Shown: positions 43,349-53,804, counted from the first letter of the stretch. The stretch: DNA of 64,000 nt from Prolixibacter denitrificans (GCF_003014495.1 NZ_PYGC01000003.1:186001-250000); one strand, 5' to 3'. Notes: generated by a model from the letters alone, not told the origin. Numbers and translations: made by a program.

Positions 43349-45994
43349 TTATTTCTTTAGTTCAAACAGCTTTCCAGTCACTTTAAATCGTCCGGTTACC
43401 ACTGATGTTGTTGCAGCATCGGCTCTACCCTTAAATCCAGGTTGCTTACCTCCTACCGAGATGGTAAACCAGCCGGGTTCTATCACCAGATTGTCCTTTT
43501 TGTTAATCATCGATAGTTCACGTGGGCCGAGTTTGAAATTCACGACTTTGCTCTCTCCTGCTTTCAGGTTGATACGGTTGAATCCTTCCAGTTGCCTGAT
43601 AGGACGCGGCGTAGATGCTTTTTCATCCGTAATGTACAATTCGACCACTTCATCACCGTCGCGACTTCCAGTATTGGTCACTTTTACGGAAACCGGAATC
43701 GAATCGCCGGAAGCGACCGTTTGGGGAACCTGCAAATCAGAATAACCAAACGTGGTGTAGCTTAATCCGTAACCAAAAGGGAATAGCGGTTCACCGGTAA
43801 AATAACGGTATGTCCGGCCTTTCATATCGTAATCCCCAAAAGGTGGCAACTGATCAACCGACTTGTAATAAGTAATCGGTAATCTTCCGGCCGGGTTGTA
43901 ATCGCCGAATAAAACATCAGCAACGGCATTACCACCTTCCTGGCCTGCATAACCTGCCGAAACAATGGCATCCAGGTTATCAGTAGCCCAATTGATGGCC
44001 AGTGCACTTCCGTTAAGTAACACCAATACAACCGGTTTGCCGGTCGCCTGAATCGCTTTCATCAAATCGCGCTGAGGTCTGGGAAGCAACAGGTTGGTGC
44101 GATCACCACCTTTAAATCCATCGACTTTGATGGGCATCTCCTCTCCTTCCAGGCGTTGAGACAATCCTAGTACTAGCACGACGGCATCAGCTTTTTCGGC
44201 AGTAACAACTGCATCTTTTAACATGTTTGGATTTGGCACAGCCCATACCAGTTTGGCATCTCCATCACCGTACCAGTTCTTGTACTCGTATACCACTTTA
44301 TAGCGCTTACCAGCTTCCATTTGCACGTCGGATTCATGGTAGAATGCATGATGTTCCGAATTATGGCTTAATATCTTCTTCCCCTCGAAATAAACATCCA
44401 GCGTAGGCATTCCCCAGCAGCCCAAATGGTAAGTTCCGGTTACCGGCGGAACAATGTATCCGGTCCAACGTACAGAGAAATCATCATCGGGCAATTGAGG
44501 AGATGGCGAATCGGCTCCCCAGTAAAAATTGATTTGATCGTCCACACGAGTGAACTCCGGCTTACCTTTTAATTCTGCATTCGCAAAATACTCACCGGTT
44601 ACGCCCTGGTGACCATCTTCAGTTTGTAGATAAATGGATGGAACCGGGGTCAGGTCATGAATGCCATCAGCCAAATCGCTTCCCTGGGCGTAGGTAATCT
44701 TCACCTGTGGTTCCAGCTTGTTCTCAATTCCCTTCAATACCGTTACCGGATGTTTCGGGATGCCATTGTAATTTCCGATTAACGCTTCCCAGTTGTTGGC
44801 ATTAGGCCCGATAACAGCTATTGTCTTCAGCTTTTTGCTCAACGGAAGTGTTTGGTTTTCGTTCTTCAACAGAATGATGCTTTTGCGTGCCGCTTCACGG
44901 GCCAGTTGGTCATTCACATCGGAGCAATTAGCACTGTACGGTATTTTTGAATAGGGAACCCGATTAGGCGGATCGAACATTCCCAGTTTGAACCGGGCAC
45001 GAAACAATCGTTTCACTGCTTTGTCAATATCGGCTTCCGTAACCAAGCCGCGTTTGATAGCTGTATCCAACCGGGAAAAAGCAACACCACAGTTCAAGTC
45101 GGTGCCGGCCTTGATAGCAATCGCAGCTGCTTCAGCAGCATCTTTCGCCGTTTTCTGGAATTGGAAAAAGTCACTGATAGCCCAACAATCGGAGACCACA
45201 TAACCGTCGAACCCCCAATCATCTCTCAATATATTCTGCAACAGAAACGGATTTCCACAGCAAGGTAATCCACGGAAGAGGTTGTAAGCTCCCATCACCG
45301 AGTAGGCCTTTCCATCGACGACCAGCTTACGGAAAGCAGGAAGGTACGTTTCGTAGAGATTGCGATCGGAAACTTCCGCATCGAACTTATGACGCAATGG
45401 CTCGGGTCCGGAGTGAACAGCAAAGTGTTTGGCTGTTGCCACCGTTTTCAGATAATGAGGATTATTTCCCTGCATTCCCTCTACGAACTCCGTCCCCATC
45501 ATTCCGGTGAGGTACGGATCTTCGCCATACGTTTCGTGACCTCTTCCCCATCGCGGATCACGAAAGATGTTGATGTTGGGGGACCAGAAAGTCAATCCCT
45601 CGTATATACCGTGTTTTCCACGACGAATCCATTCGTTGTACTTTGCACGGGCCTCGGTGGAAATAGCTGTTGCTTCACGATACATCAGATCTTTATCCCA
45701 CGAACCGGCGATGGTAATGGACTGTGGAAAAACAGTGGCATAACCGGCGCGTGCAACGCCATGCAATGCTTCGTTCCACCAGTTGTATGCCGGTATTCCC
45801 AGGCGGTCGATAGCCGGAGCCTGATATACCAGCTGACTAATCTTTTCCTCGAGAGTCATGTGCGAGACCAGATCATTAACCCTGTCTTCCAAAGGCAAAT
45901 CCGGATCACGAAAAAGAAAATGTGTTTGGTTCTTTTGCGCCAGAATAGAAACCGGCAACAATAACAAGATGAGTGCGATTCTCAGTTTTCTCAT
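43349..45994 (-). CDS. Glycoside hydrolase family 3, beta-glucosidase/xylosidase-like, with PA14 insert
   Basis: 881 residues with a signal peptide (cleavage near LPVSILAQ). The GH3 barrel carries the His/Lys pair ATAKHF (about 187-192) and the nucleophile Asp269 in GYVVSDCW. The second domain is interrupted by a PA14 carbohydrate-binding module (about 465-600; GVTGEYFANAEL, GYIVPPVTGTYHLG). It continues with FPFGYGLSYTTF and a fibronectin-III-like C-terminal domain. This layout is common in secreted xylosidases and glucosidases acting on plant oligosaccharides. Exact specificity is open. It is divergent from the GH2 gene. Confidence 0.93.
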   Translation of the reverse strand: MRKLRIALILLLLPVSILAQKNQTHFLFRDPDLPLEDRVNDLVSHMTLEEKISQLVYQAPAIDRLGIPAYNWWNEALHGVARAGYATVFPQSITIAGSWDKDLMYREATAISTEARAKYNEWIRRGKHGIYEGLTFWSPNINIFRDPRWGRGHETYGEDPYLTGMMGTEFVEGMQGNNPHYLKTVATAKHFAVHSGPEPLRHKFDAEVSDRNLYETYLPAFRKLVVDGKAYSVMGAYNLFRGLPCCGNPFLLQNILRDDWGFDGYVVSDCWAISDFFQFQKTAKDAAEAAAIAIKAGTDLNCGVAFSRLDTAIKRGLVTEADIDKAVKRLFRARFKLGMFDPPNRVPYSKIPYSANCSDVNDQLAREAARKSIILLKNENQTLPLSKKLKTIAVIGPNANNWEALIGNYNGIPKHPVTVLKGIENKLEPQVKITYAQGSDLADGIHDLTPVPSIYLQTEDGHQGVTGEYFANAELKGKPEFTRVDDQINFYWGADSPSPQLPDDDFSVRWTGYIVPPVTGTYHLGCWGMPTLDVYFEGKKILSHNSEHHAFYHESDVQMEAGKRYKVVYEYKNWYGDGDAKLVWAVPNPNMLKDAVVTAEKADAVVLVLGLSQRLEGEEMPIKVDGFKGGDRTNLLLPRPQRDLMKAIQATGKPVVLVLLNGSALAINWATDNLDAIVSAGYAGQEGGNAVADVLFGDYNPAGRLPITYYKSVDQLPPFGDYDMKGRTYRYFTGEPLFPFGYGLSYTTFGYSDLQVPQTVASGDSIPVSVKVTNTGSRDGDEVVELYITDEKASTPRPIRQLEGFNRINLKAGESKVVNFKLGPRELSMINKKDNLVIEPGWFTISVGGKQPGFKGRADAATTSVVTGRFKVTGKLFELKK

Positions 45995-46140
45995 TGATTA
46001 GAATTAAATTGGTTAAATCGTTCCCCCTAAATTAAACAAAACATCTAAAAAGGCTGTGTCTTCCGGAATTCAATCCAACTGGTTTTCTGTAATTTCTCGT
46101 ATAAGTGTTACTTTTACAATCCTGACTTTTTTAAAAACCA

Positions 46141-48939
46141 ATGTTCCAAACCATGAATTGCTTTTCTACCCAGTGGAAATACGCCATACAATTAATGCTG
46201 GTAGCCCTATTTGCTGCTACAACAGCCAATGCACAGGAAACCATTGTCAAATACCTTTCGGGAACGGATAAGGAACATACGGTCAACTGGAATTTCTATT
46301 GCACTGATGGACGAAACAGCGGTCAGTGGACAACTATTCCTGTCCCGTCTAACTGGGAACTTCAGGGATTTGGAACCTACAATTATGGTTTGGACCCGGA
46401 TTCTATTCGGGGAAAAGAAAAAGGAATCTACCGGTATAGCTTTAATGTTCCAAAAGATTGGAAGAAGAAGCAAATCAACATTGTCTTCGAAGGTTCCATG
46501 ACGGACACAGAAGTTAAAATAAACGGTCAGAGTGCCGGCCCCGTGCATCAGGGAGCTTTTTATCAGTTCAAATACAACATTACCCGGTTGCTGAAATTCG
46601 GTTCGGAGAACCAGCTGGAAGTAACTGTCTCCAAACATTCAACGAACGAATCGGTGAATGAAGCCGAGCGCCACGCCGACTATTGGATTTTCGGAGGAAT
46701 TTTTCGTCCCGTTTATCTCGAAGCTTTACCACAACAGCATATTGTTCGCACTACCATTGACGCCAAACAAAATGGCAATTTTACGGCAAACGTGTATCTG
46801 AGCGATGTGAAGAATGGAGACGAAATAACAGCGCAGATTCTCAATTCGGCAAATCAGCCGGTCGATGAGGCGTTTTCTGTTCCGGTAACCAAAGGAAAAT
46901 CTGATGTCCGGCTGACAACTCATCTTGAAAACCCAAAGCCCTGGACCCCCGAATTTCCCAACCTGTACAAAGTGGTTTTCGAGCTAAATAAAAACCAGGA
47001 AGTCATTCATCGGGTCGAACAAAAATTTGGATTCCGAACAGTGGAACTTCGCCCGCATGACGGGATTTATGTCAACGGTATCAAAGTAAAGTTCAAGGGA
47101 GTGAACCGGCATAGTTTCTGGCCAAATTCCGGCCGGACAACCAGCAAAAAGCTGAGCATCCGCGATGTGAAACTGATGAAGCAGATGAATATGAATGCAG
47201 TCCGTATGTCTCACTATCCGCCGGATCCTCATTTTCTGGATGTGTGCGACTCGTTGGGGCTGTTTGTTCTGGACGAACTGGCTGGTTGGCAATCGGCTTA
47301 TGACACACAAGTTGGAACAAAACTCGTTGAAGAAATGGTGAACCGTGATGTGAACCATCCGTCCATCGTTATTTGGGACAACGGCAACGAAGGAGGCTGG
47401 AATACGGCTCTTGACAATTTGTTTCTGATATTCGACCCGCAACATCGCCCGGTGATTCATCCGGGACAACTGTTTCAACACACCGATAACCGGCATTACA
47501 TTGATTACGACTACGGAGCCGGAACTTTCTTCCATGGCAATGAAATCTTTTTCCCAACCGAATTTCTGCACGGATTGTATGATGGTGGCGCCGGAGCTGG
47601 TCTCGAAGATTACTGGAACCTGCTGTGGCATAATCCGCTCTCAGCGGGAGGATTCATATGGGATTTCTCCGATGAAGCAGTGGTTCGAACCGATAAAGAC
47701 AACGAGCTAGATACCGATGGTAGCCATGCTGCCGATGGAATTCTCGGCCCCTACCGGGAAAAAGAAGCTAGTTTCTATAGCATTCGGGAAATTTGGTCAC
47801 CAGTCTTTTTTGAGAAGCGAATCATTACGCCGCAATTCAATGGACAGTTTCATATCGAAAACCGATATTCCTATACCAATCTCTCACAATGCAAAGTCGA
47901 TTGGAAATGGGTGAAACTGCCGCCGGTAACAGGCGGAATGCAGGAGACAATTGCGTCTGGCGAAAAGGAAATGCCTGCAATTTCGCCCGGAAACAATGGA
48001 GTTTTATCAATCGATGTTCCGGGAAACTTCCATAAAGCAGACGTTTTATACCTGACCGTTATCGATCCGCACGGGAAGAAGATCAATACGTGGAGTTGGC
48101 CGGTGAAAACACCCGCCGAAATTACCGCAGCGATGTTGCCGCCAGAAGGAAAACAACTCATTAACGTAGATGAAAAAGATACGATCCTCGAAGTCACATC
48201 CGGAAAAATGGAATTCGAATTCTCCAAAACCACCGGCTACCTCGGAAAAGTGATTTCCGATGGAACCGAGATTCCGTTTAATGATGGTCCCATATTATCC
48301 GGTCCGAAACCGACCTTCAAGTCGGTGAGCTATCATCCAACCGAAGATGGAATGGTGATTGAAGCGAAATATGCCAACCGTTTCCGGGAACTAAAATGGA
48401 CTGTTATGAAAAATGGTTTGCTCAAACTGGAATCCAGTTTTTATCCGCCTCACGAAAGCAATTTCATGGGAATCAGCTTCTATTTTCCAGAAGACCGCGT
48501 AACCGGAATGACCTGGATGGGCTACGGTCCTTACCGTGTTTGGAAAAACAGGATGAAAGGTAATACGCTCGCAGTATGGCATTCGTCGTATAATAATACG
48601 ATAACGGGTGAAACATATCAGTATCCTGAATTCAAAGGTTATCACAAAGACTTTTACTGGGCATCCATCGAAACGACGAACAAGGATTTCAGCATTTTGT
48701 GTGCTTCGCCGGACATTTTCCTCAGAATGTTTACACCTGAGCCACCGCATGGAGCGTTCAACGATAACACGGCACCGGCTTTCCCGAAAGGGAATATATC
48801 CTTCATGCATGCCATCAGTCCTATCGGGACCAAATTTAAAAAGCCCGAACAGTTAGGCCCTATGGGACAGCCCTCAAAATTTGACAACCAGCGTCATGAA
48901 TATTTTAAAAGCCTGATTCTTTACTTCGATTTCAGGTAA
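46141..48939 (+). CDS. Glycoside hydrolase family 2, beta-galactosidase-like
   Basis: 932 residues with a signal peptide ending near TTANA-QE; ATG 46153 is an alternative start. The domains are a galactose-binding-like N-terminal sandwich (FWGG-like YWIFGGIFRPVYLEAL at about 181-196), an Ig-like domain and the TIM barrel from about 300 (VNRHSFWPNSG). The acid/base Glu417 is in WDNGNEGG, and the likely nucleophile is Glu474 in FPTEFLHG. A C-terminal beta-sandwich like domain 5 of LacZ follows (about 680-930). Substrate could be a beta-galactoside or another plant or algal oligosaccharide. No SusC/SusD pair is nearby. Confidence 0.9.
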   Translation: MFQTMNCFSTQWKYAIQLMLVALFAATTANAQETIVKYLSGTDKEHTVNWNFYCTDGRNSGQWTTIPVPSNWELQGFGTYNYGLDPDSIRGKEKGIYRYSFNVPKDWKKKQINIVFEGSMTDTEVKINGQSAGPVHQGAFYQFKYNITRLLKFGSENQLEVTVSKHSTNESVNEAERHADYWIFGGIFRPVYLEALPQQHIVRTTIDAKQNGNFTANVYLSDVKNGDEITAQILNSANQPVDEAFSVPVTKGKSDVRLTTHLENPKPWTPEFPNLYKVVFELNKNQEVIHRVEQKFGFRTVELRPHDGIYVNGIKVKFKGVNRHSFWPNSGRTTSKKLSIRDVKLMKQMNMNAVRMSHYPPDPHFLDVCDSLGLFVLDELAGWQSAYDTQVGTKLVEEMVNRDVNHPSIVIWDNGNEGGWNTALDNLFLIFDPQHRPVIHPGQLFQHTDNRHYIDYDYGAGTFFHGNEIFFPTEFLHGLYDGGAGAGLEDYWNLLWHNPLSAGGFIWDFSDEAVVRTDKDNELDTDGSHAADGILGPYREKEASFYSIREIWSPVFFEKRIITPQFNGQFHIENRYSYTNLSQCKVDWKWVKLPPVTGGMQETIASGEKEMPAISPGNNGVLSIDVPGNFHKADVLYLTVIDPHGKKINTWSWPVKTPAEITAAMLPPEGKQLINVDEKDTILEVTSGKMEFEFSKTTGYLGKVISDGTEIPFNDGPILSGPKPTFKSVSYHPTEDGMVIEAKYANRFRELKWTVMKNGLLKLESSFYPPHESNFMGISFYFPEDRVTGMTWMGYGPYRVWKNRMKGNTLAVWHSSYNNTITGETYQYPEFKGYHKDFYWASIETTNKDFSILCASPDIFLRMFTPEPPHGAFNDNTAPAFPKGNISFMHAISPIGTKFKKPEQLGPMGQPSKFDNQRHEYFKSLILYFDFR

Positions 48940-49011
48940 TTATTTCGGGAGCGAAATACCCATCGTTGAAAACTTCGTCGTCGATTTGTCGTCGAATTAG
49001 GTTGAGCTGAC

Positions 49012-49019
49012 TATTTTTG
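49012..49019 (+). promoter_or_regulatory. -7 promoter box for topB
   Basis: TATTTTTG is an exact TAnnTTTG, 19 bp before the GTG start. TTTG at 48985-48988 lies 23 bp upstream, slightly long for a -33 box. Confidence 0.45.
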
Positions 49020-49038
49020 GTGACAAATCTATAAACGC

Positions 49039-51393
49039 GTGAAAGTCTGCATTGCCGAAAAACCAAGTGTTGCCCGTGAAATAGCGGAAATCCTGGGCGC
49101 CAAAAGCCGCCGTGATGGCTATTTCGAAGGAAACGGATACCAGGTCACCTGGACGTTCGGCCATTTGTGCACGCTGAAAGAACCCCACGATTATACTTCC
49201 CGTTGGAAATGGTGGGATCTGCGCACGCTTCCCATGCTTCCGCGGAAATTCGGTATCAAACTCATTGATGACGACGGCGTGAAGAAGCAATTCGATACCA
49301 TCGAAAAACTGGTAACTGAAGCAGAGGAAGTCATCAACTGCGGTGATGCCGGCCAGGAAGGAGAAGTTATTCAGCGCTGGGTATTGACGAAAGCAAAATG
49401 CCAAAAGCCCGTCAAGCGGCTCTGGATTTCTTCGCTAACCGAAGAAGCGCTGAAAGAGGGGTTCGAGAAGCTTTACAACGGAACCGATTTCGACCTGCTC
49501 TATGCCGCCGGAAGTGCACGGGCCATCGGCGACTGGCTGCTGGGCCTCAATGCAACGCGACTGTACACCCTGAAATACGGACAAAACAAACAGGTACTTT
49601 CCATCGGGCGTGTGCAAACGCCAACCCTGGCACTTGTGGTTCAGCGGCAGCTGGAAATCGACAACTTCAAGCCGGAACCATACTGGGAACTGAAAACGAC
49701 CTATCGGGAAACGGTTTTTAGCGCTACCAGCGGAAGGTTTGCGGTAAAGGAAGAAGCGGAAAAGAAACTGGAAGAAATAAAAGGGCACGACCTTTTCATC
49801 TCTTCCGTGGAAACAAAAAAAGGAACCGAGCAACCGCCAAAGCTGTTTGACCTGACTTCGTTGCAGGTAGAAGCCAACCGCAAATTCAGCCTTTCAGCAG
49901 ACGAAACCCTGCGTGTCATCCAAAGTTTGTACGAGAAAAAAGTAACAACTTATCCGCGAGTCGATACCACGTTTCTCCCCAATGATATCTATACCAAAGT
50001 TCCGGGTATCCTGAAAAAGCTGAAGCCATACGAACAACTTACGGAACCGCTGCTGAAGGATAAAATCCGGAAATCGAAAAAGGTTTTCGACGATAAAAAG
50101 ATTACCGACCACCACGCCATTATTCCCACAGGTGTTTTTACTTACAACCTGACGCCGGATGAAAAGCGGGTGTTCGATTTGGTAGCCCGGCGTTTTATCA
50201 GTGTTTTCTACCCCGATTGTAAAGTGTCCAACACCACCGTGCTGGCTACCGTCAACAAGGTGGATTTCAAAGCGACCGGAAAACAAATACTTCATCCGGG
50301 GTGGCGGGTTGTGTACCAAAGCGATGGAGGCAAAGCTCAAGCAGACGAAAACATTTTACCAGCGTTTGAGAAAGGTGAAAACGGCCCACACGAACCGGAT
50401 TTAGCAGAGAAAATGACGCAACCACCGCGCTACTACTCGGAGGCGACGTTGCTACGCGCCATGGAAACAGCCGGCAAGCAGGTGGACGATGACGAACTTC
50501 GCGATTTGATGAAAGAGAACGGTATTGGCCGGCCATCCACCCGGGCGAATATCATTGAAACGTTGTTCCGGCGCCGCTACATCCGGCGGGAAAAGAAACG
50601 CATCCTTGCTACACAGACGGGAATCGACCTGATTAGCAGCATCGAAAATGAGCTGCTGAAATCGGCTGAACTGACCGGTCAGTGGGAGAAAAAACTTCGG
50701 CAGATTGAGAACGGCGAATACGAAGTAGCTCAATTCATGGAGGAGATGAAGCAGATGGTGTCGGAGATTGTGGACCAGGTAAAACGCTCGCCCAAGAAAG
50801 AAATTGCCATCATTGAAGACGAAAAAGAGGAAAAACCTTCCGGGAAAACCGATAAAAAGGAAAAGTCGGATGACCCAGACCTGACTTGTCCAAAATGCGG
50901 AAAAGGAACGATACTGAAAGGAAAATCCGCATGGGGTTGCAGCGCTTTCCGAGATGGCTGTGATTTCCGACTTCCATTCGAATTGCTGGAAAAGAAACTG
51001 ACTGACAACCAAATCAAGCAGTTGATTGAAAAGAAAAAAACCGGTGTCATCAAAGGATTCACCCGGAGTGGTGAAAAAGTAGACGGTAAGTTGGTGTTGA
51101 CAGACGATTTTAATATCGAACTGGAAGAAAAAGAAGAAGAGAAACTTATTTGCCCAAAGTGCAAACAGGGAACCATTGTGAAAGGAAAAACGGCCTGGGG
51201 ATGTACCAACTTCCAGAACTGCTCTTTTCGAATTCCTTTTTCTTTCATGAACAAGGATGTAACCGAGAACCAGGTGAAACAACTCGTTTTAAAAGGAAAA
51301 ACGCCGAAAATTAAAGGTTTCGAAACACCAAACGGTTCCAAAGCCGACGGAAACCTTCAATTCGACGAGAATTTCGAATTGAAACTGGTGTAA
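49039..51393 (+). CDS. topB: DNA topoisomerase III
   Basis: 784 residues, started at GTG 49039 (MKVCIAEKPSVAREIA), the only start that keeps the conserved Toprim beginning. The Toprim domain (1-150) has CGDAGQEGEV. The type IA core has the active-site Tyr in TTYPRVDTTF (about 310), plus GIGRPSTRANIIETL. Two C-terminal zinc-ribbon-like units are visible: CPKCGKGT with GCSAFRDGC, and CPKCKQGT with GCTNFQNC. It decatenates and resolves DNA intermediates, usually with RecQ. It is followed after 50 bp by yaaA. Confidence 0.95.
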   Translation: MKVCIAEKPSVAREIAEILGAKSRRDGYFEGNGYQVTWTFGHLCTLKEPHDYTSRWKWWDLRTLPMLPRKFGIKLIDDDGVKKQFDTIEKLVTEAEEVINCGDAGQEGEVIQRWVLTKAKCQKPVKRLWISSLTEEALKEGFEKLYNGTDFDLLYAAGSARAIGDWLLGLNATRLYTLKYGQNKQVLSIGRVQTPTLALVVQRQLEIDNFKPEPYWELKTTYRETVFSATSGRFAVKEEAEKKLEEIKGHDLFISSVETKKGTEQPPKLFDLTSLQVEANRKFSLSADETLRVIQSLYEKKVTTYPRVDTTFLPNDIYTKVPGILKKLKPYEQLTEPLLKDKIRKSKKVFDDKKITDHHAIIPTGVFTYNLTPDEKRVFDLVARRFISVFYPDCKVSNTTVLATVNKVDFKATGKQILHPGWRVVYQSDGGKAQADENILPAFEKGENGPHEPDLAEKMTQPPRYYSEATLLRAMETAGKQVDDDELRDLMKENGIGRPSTRANIIETLFRRRYIRREKKRILATQTGIDLISSIENELLKSAELTGQWEKKLRQIENGEYEVAQFMEEMKQMVSEIVDQVKRSPKKEIAIIEDEKEEKPSGKTDKKEKSDDPDLTCPKCGKGTILKGKSAWGCSAFRDGCDFRLPFELLEKKLTDNQIKQLIEKKKTGVIKGFTRSGEKVDGKLVLTDDFNIELEEKEEEKLICPKCKQGTIVKGKTAWGCTNFQNCSFRIPFSFMNKDVTENQVKQLVLKGKTPKIKGFETPNGSKADGNLQFDENFELKLV

Positions 51394-51443
51394 GTAAGAA
51401 AACCTTTCGGGCAAAAGGCTGTTTATCAATAAAAAAGTCATTT

Positions 51444-52214
51444 ATGCTAATTGTTATATCCCCCGCAAAAACCCTTGATTTTGAGGCACCGCTGGCAACG
51501 AAGAAAAACACCCAGCCGCGCTTTCCACGTAAATCGGAAGAACTCGTGCAACATCTGCGCAAGCTCAGCTCCGACCAGATTTCAGAGCTCATGCACATCA
51601 GTCCCAAGTTAGGACAATTGAACTATGAGCGGTTTCAACTATGGCAAGCCAAATTTGAATTTCCGGAAGCAAGACAAGCGATATTGGCTTTCCGCGGTGA
51701 TGTGTATACCGGGCTGGATGCCGACACGTTAAACGAGAAAGATTTTGAAAAGGCACAAAAACATCTCCGGATTTTGTCGGGCCTGTATGGCGTTTTGCGC
51801 CCGTTGGATATGATGCGCCCCTACCGGTTGGAAATGGGAACCAAATATTCATTCGACGATTTCGAAAATCTTTACGATTTCTGGAAAGATACCATTACCA
51901 AAACCATCCGGAAGGATTTGGACGAAAGTGGCTCGAATGTGTTGGTCAACCTAGCATCGAACGAGTATTTCAAATCCATCGATACGAAGAAACTGAAGGC
52001 GGATATTGTTACCCCTGAATTTAAAGACTGGAAAAACGGTCAGTATAAAATGATTTCCTTCTGGGCGAAAAAAGCCCGCGGCATGATGACCCGCTTTATT
52101 CTTCAGCATAATATTACCAAAGCCGAAGACTTACATGCTTTCGATATGGATGGGTACTATTTCAATCCCGATTTATCGAAGCCCAATAAACCGGTGTTCA
52201 CACGCGATCATTAA
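51444..52214 (+). CDS. yaaA: Peroxide stress protein YaaA
   Basis: 256 residues with the YaaA/DUF328 signature: MLIVISPAKTLDFEAPL at the start, FRGDVYTGLDADTL, LSGLYGVLRPLDMMRPYRLEMGT (shown in parts here), and VNLASNEYFKSI. E. coli YaaA lowers free iron and limits oxidative DNA damage. It lies 50 bp after topB on the same strand and may be read from the topB promoter. Confidence 0.94.
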   Translation: MLIVISPAKTLDFEAPLATKKNTQPRFPRKSEELVQHLRKLSSDQISELMHISPKLGQLNYERFQLWQAKFEFPEARQAILAFRGDVYTGLDADTLNEKDFEKAQKHLRILSGLYGVLRPLDMMRPYRLEMGTKYSFDDFENLYDFWKDTITKTIRKDLDESGSNVLVNLASNEYFKSIDTKKLKADIVTPEFKDWKNGQYKMISFWAKKARGMMTRFILQHNITKAEDLHAFDMDGYYFNPDLSKPNKPVFTRDH

Positions 52215-52231
52215 AAAACGACACTCGTCAT

Positions 52232-52270
52232 AAAAAAACCGGAGCCTTTGGGTTCCGGTTTTATATTTTT
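52232..52270. terminator. Bidirectional terminator between yaaA and mqnD
   Basis: AACCGGA (52237-52243) and TCCGGTT (52254-52260) lie around an inner GCCTTTGGG section. The stem is flanked by A residues on the left and TTATATTTTT on the right. Confidence 0.75.
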
Positions 52271-52277
52271 AATCCGA

Positions 52278-53108
52278 TTAATCGAGAAATATCGAGCGTT
52301 CCATTTTCGGAATGATGCCCAACTCTTCAGCTTTCCTATAAAGCGTCCGAACAGCCTGTTTCCCTTCTTCACCCAGATTCCGGGTAAATTCGTTCACATA
52401 CAAATCAATGTGGCTACGCATGACCGATTCCTCCATTTCCTGCGCATACAGTTTTACGAATGGATAGGAAGCATCGGGCTGTTCATATGCATATTCTACG
52501 CTTCGTTTCATCACCCGGTTGACTTTCTCCTGCACTTCACGTGGAAGGTTGCGGTTCACCACAATTCCACCCAGAGGGATCGGAGATCCGGTAGTTTCTT
52601 CCCAATATTCACCCAAATCGAGAATCTTCTTCAAGCCTCTCTTCTGGTAGGTAAAACGGTTTTCATGAATAATTAAGCCGGCATCCATTTCTCCCGAAAG
52701 GACCACTTCTTCAATATCCGAGAAGAGATATTCCTTTTTCTCTTTCACGTTAGGATATGCCACGCTAAGCAGCAAATTAGCCGTAGTATGTTCGCCGGGA
52801 ATAGCGATCCGTAAATTGGGAACCTCGTCTGGATAAATCTTTGTTTTGCTAATCAGCAACGGGCCGTTATTCCGCCCCAGCGCGCTTCCGGCATCCAGCA
52901 AAACGTATTGGGAAGTCAACTGCGCATAAGCCGCGTAACTTAACTTGGTGATATCAATTTCGCCGGCAAATGCCAGTCGGTTCAACTCCTCAACATCCGC
53001 CATAACCGTCTCAAAAGTCAACCCTTCGGTATCAACCCGGTTATGGACCATCGCATCAAAAATAAACGTGTCGTTCGGACACGTCGAAAATCCAAGTGTT
53101 AAGTTCAT
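52278..53108 (-). CDS. mqnD: 1,4-dihydroxy-6-naphthoate synthase
   Basis: 276 residues. MqnD converts cyclic de-hypoxanthine futalosine to 1,4-dihydroxy-6-naphthoate in the futalosine route to menaquinone. It has a periplasmic-binding-protein-like fold without signal peptide: GFSTCPNDTFIFDAM (6-20), KLSYAAYAQL, ALGRNNGPLL, IPGEHTTANLLL and IIHENRFTY with the catalytic-site His. The start lies 3 bp past the stop of mqnB, giving a tight two-gene operon mqnB-mqnD. The other pathway genes (mqnA, mqnC) are not in the window. Confidence 0.92.
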   Translation of the reverse strand: MNLTLGFSTCPNDTFIFDAMVHNRVDTEGLTFETVMADVEELNRLAFAGEIDITKLSYAAYAQLTSQYVLLDAGSALGRNNGPLLISKTKIYPDEVPNLRIAIPGEHTTANLLLSVAYPNVKEKKEYLFSDIEEVVLSGEMDAGLIIHENRFTYQKRGLKKILDLGEYWEETTGSPIPLGGIVVNRNLPREVQEKVNRVMKRSVEYAYEQPDASYPFVKLYAQEMEESVMRSHIDLYVNEFTRNLGEEGKQAVRTLYRKAEELGIIPKMERSIFLD

Positions 53109-53111
53109 GAT

Positions 53112-53804
53112 TTATGAAATCTGTGGTACGGTAGCAAAGTTGCGAAGAATTTTCAACAATTCGTCCGTCAGATTCTCCAAAGCCGTTGGAATGTCCCATT
53201 TGGTGGTATCGCGCGACTCGACAAAATTAGAAATGGCTCGTATCTCGAGGAAAGGCACATCTTCCATCAGGCAGACATAAAAAACGGCAGCACCTTCCAT
53301 CGATTCCACATCGGCATCAAAATTAATCTTGAGCTGGTCGATGGTCTTGTCGCAACCGTGACTCACGTTCACACTCAAACCATTCACATTCGGAAGTTCG
53401 ATACTTTCGTTGAAATGTGGGTTTAACAGCTTTCCTCCCCGAAACGGAAATTGATCTTCCTTCAGGAAACCGGCCTGAAACAAGGTCTTGAAACCGCCCG
53501 GTTCTTCGATACCCAAATCGCCAAACTGCTCAGAAGTAATATTGACAACCGTCCCAATGGAGAGTTCGTCGTAAAAACTTCCGGCAATACCGGCATTAAT
53601 CACCAAATCGTATTTCTCTTTCTGAAGGAGACGGGTTAATTGATAAGTGGTGAAGGAGAGTCCAACTCCGGAAACGATTAGGTCTATCTCCAAATCATGC
53701 CAGCGGTAATGCGACACCGGGGAATTTTTACCTTCTATTTCCTCCAGATTTTCCAGGAAAAGCTTGAGTTCAAAACAAGTCGCTGCTACAAAAAGAATCT
53801 TCAT
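53112..53804 (-). CDS. mqnB: Futalosine hydrolase
   Basis: 230 residues of the nucleoside phosphorylase/hydrolase fold (MTA/SAH nucleosidase relatives). It splits futalosine, or 6-amino-deoxyfutalosine after deamination, releasing the base. Key stretches are SGVGLSFTTYQL, INAGIAGSF, GTVVNITSEQFGDLG, and the ribose-binding and catalytic VESMEGAAVF with AISNFVESRD. Co-transcription with mqnD fixes the assignment over generic nucleosidases. An exact -7 box lies upstream. Confidence 0.9.
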   Translation of the reverse strand: MKILFVAATCFELKLFLENLEEIEGKNSPVSHYRWHDLEIDLIVSGVGLSFTTYQLTRLLQKEKYDLVINAGIAGSFYDELSIGTVVNITSEQFGDLGIEEPGGFKTLFQAGFLKEDQFPFRGGKLLNPHFNESIELPNVNGLSVNVSHGCDKTIDQLKINFDADVESMEGAAVFYVCLMEDVPFLEIRAISNFVESRDTTKWDIPTALENLTDELLKILRNFATVPQIS

